Assembly: GCA_030686995.1 (NCBI GenBank)
Contig: CM060693.1
Coordinates: 106,937,501-107,001,500, forward strand
DNA from: Artemisia argyi
Taxonomy: Eukaryota > Streptophyta > Magnoliopsida > Asterales > Asteraceae
Direction of reading: 5' to 3'
DNA: 64,000 nucleotides
In this document: positions 59,091-64,000 of the stretch, one piece after another
How positions within the stretch are numbered: the first letter of the stretch is position 1
How the letters are laid out: each line of letters opens with the position of its first letter
Translations under genes and position numbers: made by a program
Notes under the pieces: model-generated
What the model saw: the letters and a program-made list of their open reading frames with translations, nothing else
What the model was told of the DNA's origin: nothing
Database searches by the model: none

Positions 59091-59560
59091 CACTAGTACA
59101 AAAAATGGATTTCGTCACACATGCTGTTTCGAACGGCCACACAATAACTTTTTTATGTGACAAAATGTACCAGAATAAAATAAACAGCCACACTTGATCC
59201 GACTTGTGTGACCATTTCGTCTTTCCAACTGAGGCTACAGTCACACATTCGAATATTTTCGTGACTAGAGGTATCTTGTAATTTTTTTTGATTATTTAGT
59301 CACATATAATTTGGAACTAGTCGCGGATACAAATAAGTTTGAAACATTAGTCACATTATATATATACGTATGTGACAAATATATGTCACATAATTGAACA
59401 GTGTGACCAAAATCCATATATGGTCACATGAAGTAATTGTGTATGTGACTAAATCATATACTCAAGTTTGTCGCACATTATTTAAAAGTGACTAAATCAT
59501 ATAGTCAAGTTTGTCACACATTATTTAAAAGTGACTAAATCATATACATGTACAACACTT
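59091..59560. repeat. Left end and subterminal repeats of the CACTA element
   Basis: Many direct and inverted copies of GTCACA/TGTGAC words (for example GTGACTAAATCATATA three times at 59452-59540). They are the expected transposase-binding repeats. Confidence 0.75.
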
Positions 59561-59898
59561 ATTTTTTCCCCCAAATAAAATTTCCCTCTTCTCAACTTTT
59601 CACAATGGCCGCCTAAATTTTTCACCAAAATCAAATTGCCCTCCTTCCCAAATTCTCAAATATTTCATTAAACATCCCAAATATCCCTCTCACCTTTCAC
59701 ATAGATCTCAGCTCCGCCTAAAATTTTCCCCAAATTACCCATCTTTTTATCTTTTCTTTTTTCTCAAATCTCATATATTTTTTCTCACATCTCACATTTT
59801 ATAGAGCATCACCATGATCATTTTTCACAAGAAAATATTTTAGGATCCTTTAAACTTTGCGATAAATCATTATATTTAAACAAACATTCATTTTATAG
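59561..59898. other. CACTA interior, leader-like sequence
   Basis: Pyrimidine-rich (CTCTTCTCAAC, TTTTCTTTTTTCTC), resembling a 5' leader before the first exon-like piece; no ORF. Confidence 0.35.
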
Positions 59899-59974
59899 GT
59901 AAAACTTGGAGATCTTGAAGCTGAGCTGATTGAAATAAACGCAAATAGTGATGACGAGCGGGAGATTATTGATG
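59899..59974 (+). pseudogene. Captured exon-like piece resembling V-ATPase subunit a
   Basis: TATAG|GTA opens VKLGDLEAELIEINANSDDE, ending at G|GTAAGG. The first part matches from memory the VKLGELEAELxEINAN stretch of the vacuolar proton-ATPase subunit a N-terminal domain; the end (DEREIID) does not. It is 76 bases with good splice borders. A very short match, so moderate confidence. Confidence 0.45.
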
Positions 59975-60613
59975 GTAAGGTACTATTAGTCTTATTCATT
60001 TTATGTTTAGTTTGGTGCTCGGTCGCTAACAGCCCACCCCAAGAGGGTGTGGGTTTGGTTTTGGTTTCAGCTCACAGCAGCGACACCACATGGGTGTTTG
60101 TTGCTCTTGGTTCAACACCAACCCGAGAGGGTGGTGTTTGTTTGTTTGCTTGTTTGGTCAACAACAAAAACCCCAAAGGGGTGTGTTGTTGGTCTCGGTT
60201 AGAAAGGAACCCACAGGAGGTCAAGTGCCTTACCACTAAGCCGTTTTACTTGTTCTTAGTTAATTTGGGAGAATCTACAGTAGTAACATGGGCAATTAGT
60301 TTGTGATGAATGCAGTAGTTTTAATTTTGGTGTTTATTTTTGCTGAAAAATGATTATTATTTAGTGATCATACTTTTTAGTCTAAATATACGTAAGTAGC
60401 TTAAAATCCTCAATTGTTAATTTGATATGTTAATTTAGACATCAAGTTGCGCTAATCAGATAAACCATTTTCAAAAGACCCTTTGATACATACAACGCCG
60501 GTTGATTGAGTTATTGAAAGTATCTTTTTGTTCTATACATCTTCAATCTTTATGAGTTCGGATTTGGGGGCTTTTTGGTGCGGCGTTTTGTGCTGGATAA
60601 CTTTTTTAACTGC

Positions 60614-60949
60614 AATACATCTTGTCTTGCAGTTGGGTGGAATTGATGGTCCCAGTGTTCTCGAAAGCCGCCTGGGGATGTACTATCACATTCAGGTACA
60701 TAAATGGTTTTGAAAATCTTTATTAGGTCTTTCTTTAAATATAGTTGACAAATGCAACAACTGACTATCTGTTAGAATCATTGTTAGAATCGTATAGCTC
60801 ATAACCACAATCATATGATTCATTTGATTCAAGAAACAAACAATGGGAATCTTAGAAATTTCAAGATGGATTGGTCTGGCGGGTTGGGTTAAAGTTCAAA
60901 TTACCCATTTTAGTGCAGGATGCAACCGGCTAATAGACAAACAATGTTT
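60614..60949 (+). repeat. Internal direct duplication in the CACTA element, copy 1
   Basis: It matches 62589-62929 over about 335 bases with scattered substitutions, from ATACATCTTGTCTTGCAG to GGCTAATAGACAAAC. It includes the unknown exon-like piece and its following intron-like sequence. Confidence 0.85.
60633..60695 (+). pseudogene. Captured exon-like piece, parent unknown
   Basis: TTGTCTTGCAG opens 21 codons (LGGIDGPSVLESRLGMYYHI and Q) ending at CAG|GTACAT. Both splice borders are good and the phase is 0. I do not recognise the parent. A decayed copy (with TGA after LAM) lies at 62608. Confidence 0.45.
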
Positions 60950-61131
60950 GCACGTCAACCATTATCCTATTCAATTTCAGCGTTTTGACATGAGATATAG
61001 GTTAAAAGGAGCATTGACTACCGGAAGTAAGTCAAATGCCTAAAATAGTTTGCAGTGATTGTTAGAATACAAAATTTTTTTGGACTCAAGATAGACAGTA
61101 AATAAATAATTTTAGCTTGAATACTTTGCAG

Positions 61132-61962
61132 GCCAATTCACACCATTCCAAGAGCTTGTTAGCCATTGTAGCTGGAGTAAAACAAAAGGATCTGGTTGAT
61201 AAAATTAAAACAAAGGTGATGAGAATCTGTAAAATGAAATCTTGGTCGTTTTGAAGTACACATACATATCCTTGTTAATATTCACTCAACCTTGCTATGA
61301 TATTTCAGTTCATACAAAGTGGTTTCATTGTGATGGTCTTTCACTATGATGGTATTCTTGATCAATGGAATGATCTAGGATGGGCTAATGATGTGATTCA
61401 TGTTTCTGCCGTAGACCAAACAAAATGGTAGCCTTTTCGTACGATTGTTAAACATGAGTCACGTGCTCACTTTTTAAAAAAAAAAGTACAAACATTGAAC
61501 TGATTGTTTGAAGTGTTTTAGGTTGTTTGGGATGAGGATCTTGAAGTTGATCATTTTGATCCAGGACGGTAAGTTAGAATGATGAATGATGAACTCTTCA
61601 GAAATCCTCTTACTTCACTTCTTTACATTACTTGCTTCATTAAAAAAATAAATGCACTATTTTACTAAGCTCATAGCTTTATAAAAGTTATTTACTACTG
61701 GTCACATATCCAACAGGAACCCCTCATCCATCGAAATAGAGAAATATCATGATTCATGAAAAGTAGATTTCATTAATTTTTAGTAGTGACTAATCAAATA
61801 ATGAAGTAATGATTAGGAAATGGAAATCTTATAATTCTTGTGTAGGTATTTAACTATTGTTAAGGAGGAAGGACTTGATATATCGCAACCATCACTTGAT
61901 CGTGGCAAATCAGGGATTCATCATCATATAACTACACATAGAAAGAACTCGAAGGTTCACAA
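61132..61962 (+). pseudogene. Captured fragment of a DUF707 gene, introns kept
   Basis: Exon-like blocks with GT/AG borders: 61132-61215 (SLLAIVAGVKQKDLVDKI), 61309-61427 (VMVFHYDG, WNDLGWANDVIHVSAVDQTK), 61522-61568 (VVWDEDLEVDHFDPG) and 61846-61962 (YLTIVKEEGLDISQPSLDRG, IHHHITTHRK). Order and text follow the plant DUF707 family (lysine-ketoglutarate reductase trans-splicing-related, function unclear). The segment between the second and third blocks (the FAKRFLHP to IFLW region) is missing and breaks the frame. Retained introns show capture from DNA, not from mRNA. Confidence 0.8.
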
Positions 61963-63469
61963 GTTTGTATCATATTCTTAGTCTTAAGTTACTTTGTTTG
62001 CTTGACACATTTGTTATGTATCTCGATTTGAAACAACATGGTGTTGTTTTTTACGTGCTCTCCAATTCTGGTACTTTTTATGCAATATTCTGCCAACTAG
62101 AGTTTGATTGTGGAATATGGCAACTTGGGTGAGATGTTTCTCACTCTTTCTATTAGCTGGAGTGATTCTTGATTTGTGGCTGTACCAGAATTCGTGCAAA
62201 TTTGCTTATTATTACTCATACAAAGTGCTACTTATAATGATTCAGAATGCTGGCAACTAGTTCAGATGATTTGAACCGAGTGCATAACCGTTGATTTATG
62301 TTTTAGTACTACGAATAACACTAAAAACATGTACCACATGACTTGTATATGCTTATATATTTTTAAATTTTGATGGACATGTTATTGACCTTGGTTATCT
62401 TATAAACAGGAGGTATTATAAACTAAAAGGTGGTAAAAGAAGTTACAAGAACAGCACAAGTCCTCCTTGCATTGGTTAAAGAACAAGAATATGTGATATA
62501 CGATATTGTTTTTGCAAGGTGTATGTTGATAGTGTTATATTCTGATAGTTAAACACTAAATGGAAAAAGAAGAATATATTGACCATAAAATACATCTTGT
62601 CTTGCAGTTGGGTGGAATTGATGGTCCCAGAGTTCTCAAAAGCCGCCTGGCGATGTGACTGGTATCTCATTCAAGTACATAAATGGTTTTGAAATTCTTT
62701 ATCAGGTCTATCTTTAAATATAGTTGACAAATGCAACAACTGGCTATCTGTTAGAATCATTGTTAGAATCGTATAGCTCATAACCACAATCGTATGATTC
62801 ATTTGATTCAAGAAACAAACAATGGGAATCTTAGACGTGACAAGATGGATTGGTATGCCGGGTTGGGTTAAAGGTCAAACTGCTCATTTAGTGCAGGATG
62901 AAACTGGCTAATAGACAAACAGTGTTTGATTTAGAAAATATATTGATGAAAGATTATCTTATTTAGAAAGAAAACTTAAAATTCTCTAATAGTGATGATG
63001 CTTTTGGTTTAGTATCTGCATCAACATTTGTCTTTACAACGTAGTTAATAAATCAAGATTTGGTAACTTTTTGTGATAAGTGAGGATGGTAGCTTTTTGT
63101 TGTAGCCATTTTAACTGTAGTGCAAACATCAATTGAATCCGGATAACATATGCTCATTTCTATTTGTTTTCGTACTTCTTGATAGGAATTTTAGTCTGTT
63201 ACAATGGCAGGTATGCAATCTCGTATGGTCAAAGAATGTGAATGAACTCGTGAGCACCCATGGATATTCTCAAAACAAGATTATTGTCTGGAGATTAAGA
63301 CTGCTTGAAGTTAATACTGCTATTGTATTAGTTACAACTCCTACTTATAAGTTAGTACTGTTGAGTTATATACATTCCAGTTTTATTGTATTTGAATTTG
63401 TTTTGGTATATATTTGAATTTGTTTTGATATATATTGATTTTTTAAATATGACCAGAAGATGCATACAG
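61963..63469. other. CACTA interior, otherwise unassigned
   Basis: Apart from the duplicated block, AT-rich sequence with no ORF or transposase motif that I can support. Possibly further captured introns. Confidence 0.4.
62589..62929 (+). repeat. Internal direct duplication in the CACTA element, copy 2
   Basis: Second copy, 1.97 kb downstream of the first. Its exon-like part has a stop and a lost donor, so this copy is the more decayed. Confidence 0.85.
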
Positions 63470-64000
63470 TCATACTTATTAACTCGTTTGGTCACTGTTT
63501 GCTTAATTCGTTGTGTGATTAAATATTACAAAAGGCCACACACAAAAAATTCATGTAGCAATTGGATGATCAATAGTCACACAAAATATATATTTCTTCA
63601 CTTTAAACAACATATGGTCACACTTATTAACATTTTTGGCCACTTTATGCTTAACTTTATGTGACTAAATACCCAAAATAAAGATGCTTTGTGTGACTAA
63701 ATATTACAAAAGGCCACACAAACAAAAATTAATGTGGCCATTGGATGAACAATAGTCACACAAAATACACATTTCTTCACTTTAAATAACATATGGTCAC
63801 ACTTATTAACATTTTTGGCCACTTTTTTTTTAAAATTGTATGTGACTAACTCAAAAAACACAATACCTGTTGTGTGACTAAATCATCACAAACGTCACAT
63901 TTATTATATATTAATGTGGCCATAGGATGGGAAATAGTCACACATAATACACATTTACTTGAATAAATCATCTCAAATGTCACATATATTATATATTTAT
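63470..64000. repeat. Right subterminal repeats of the CACTA element
   Basis: Units with GGTCACACTTATTAAC, TGTGTGACTAAAT and AAAGGCCACACA recur about every 100-170 bases, in the same vocabulary as the left end. The terminal CACTA box is outside the window. Confidence 0.7.

Larger units (their letters stand above)
59091..64000. mobile_element. CACTA (En/Spm-like) transposon carrying captured gene pieces
   Basis: It starts CACTAGTACAAAAAATGG, a typical CACTA end, inside the Copia gag; the 3 bases before it (AGA) should be duplicated at the far end. Subterminal repeats such as GTCACACA, GGCCACAC and TGTGACTAAAT crowd 59110-59560 and 63470-64000. The right end is not reached. No transposase frame was seen; the interior holds exon-like fragments of host genes, so it looks like a gene-capturing (Pack-type) element. 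Confidence 0.8.

Noticed and set aside
60049..60306. Open frame at 60049-60306 as a captured gene
   Set aside because: GGTGTGTT-rich repetitive text without known motifs or splice support.

Overview
The window is nuclear DNA of a flowering plant. An intron-bearing pectinesterase gene, splice sites and a dense nest of plant transposable elements show this. Family resemblances of several element proteins, recalled rather than searched, suggest a daisy-family (Asteraceae) genome. Only one host gene looks functional: a pectinesterase on the minus strand at the left edge, with four exons seen and the last exon outside the window. An ABC-transporter exon near 25.8-26.1 kb is a relic. Almost everything else is transposon.

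Layout. 0-3.2 kb: pectinesterase, with a MITE in intron 2. 3.8-9.1 kb: a LINE scrap, a long-TIR Mutator-like element (5274-8157) carrying a LINE-tailed non-coding retroposon (copy A), and a small fold-back element. 9.1-12.06 kb: end and 2.8-kb 3' LTR of a Tekay-type Gypsy element, with retroposon copy E inside. 12.06-21.1 kb: decayed Athila-type Gypsy element on the minus strand (gag, protease, RT-RNase H, integrase, PBS, PPT), split by a 2.5-kb solo LTR. 21.1-25.1 kb: its LTR start, invaded by a second Mutator-like element that holds a Tourist MITE; a tRNA-type SINE follows. 25.8-35.1 kb: ABCG relic, retroposon copies B and C and a 5'-truncated LINE (F).

35.26-64 kb is a nest in one LINE (G, minus strand). 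It is interrupted at 37492-44807 by a non-autonomous Athila-like element with intact LTRs and a CCATG target duplication, and at 46430 by a Copia element. The Copia element carries an extra downstream ORF, an antisense ORF with its own TATA box and a probable gag-pol intron. It is itself interrupted by retroposon copy D (53567-55439) and by a CACTA transposon (59091 to beyond the window) that has captured pieces of host genes, including a DUF707 gene.

The most interesting observations are: (1) five copies of a non-coding retroposon that share the 3' end of the local LINEs, make 8-17 bp target duplications and carry a conserved hairpin; (2) about 23 copies of the palindromic core TACGSCGTA spread through the U3, leader and 3' region of the non-autonomous Athila element; (3) a gag-pol intron with a perfect TACTAAC branch site in the Copia element, plus its antisense gene; (4) the gene-capturing CACTA element. 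All boundaries were read by eye, without alignment or database search.
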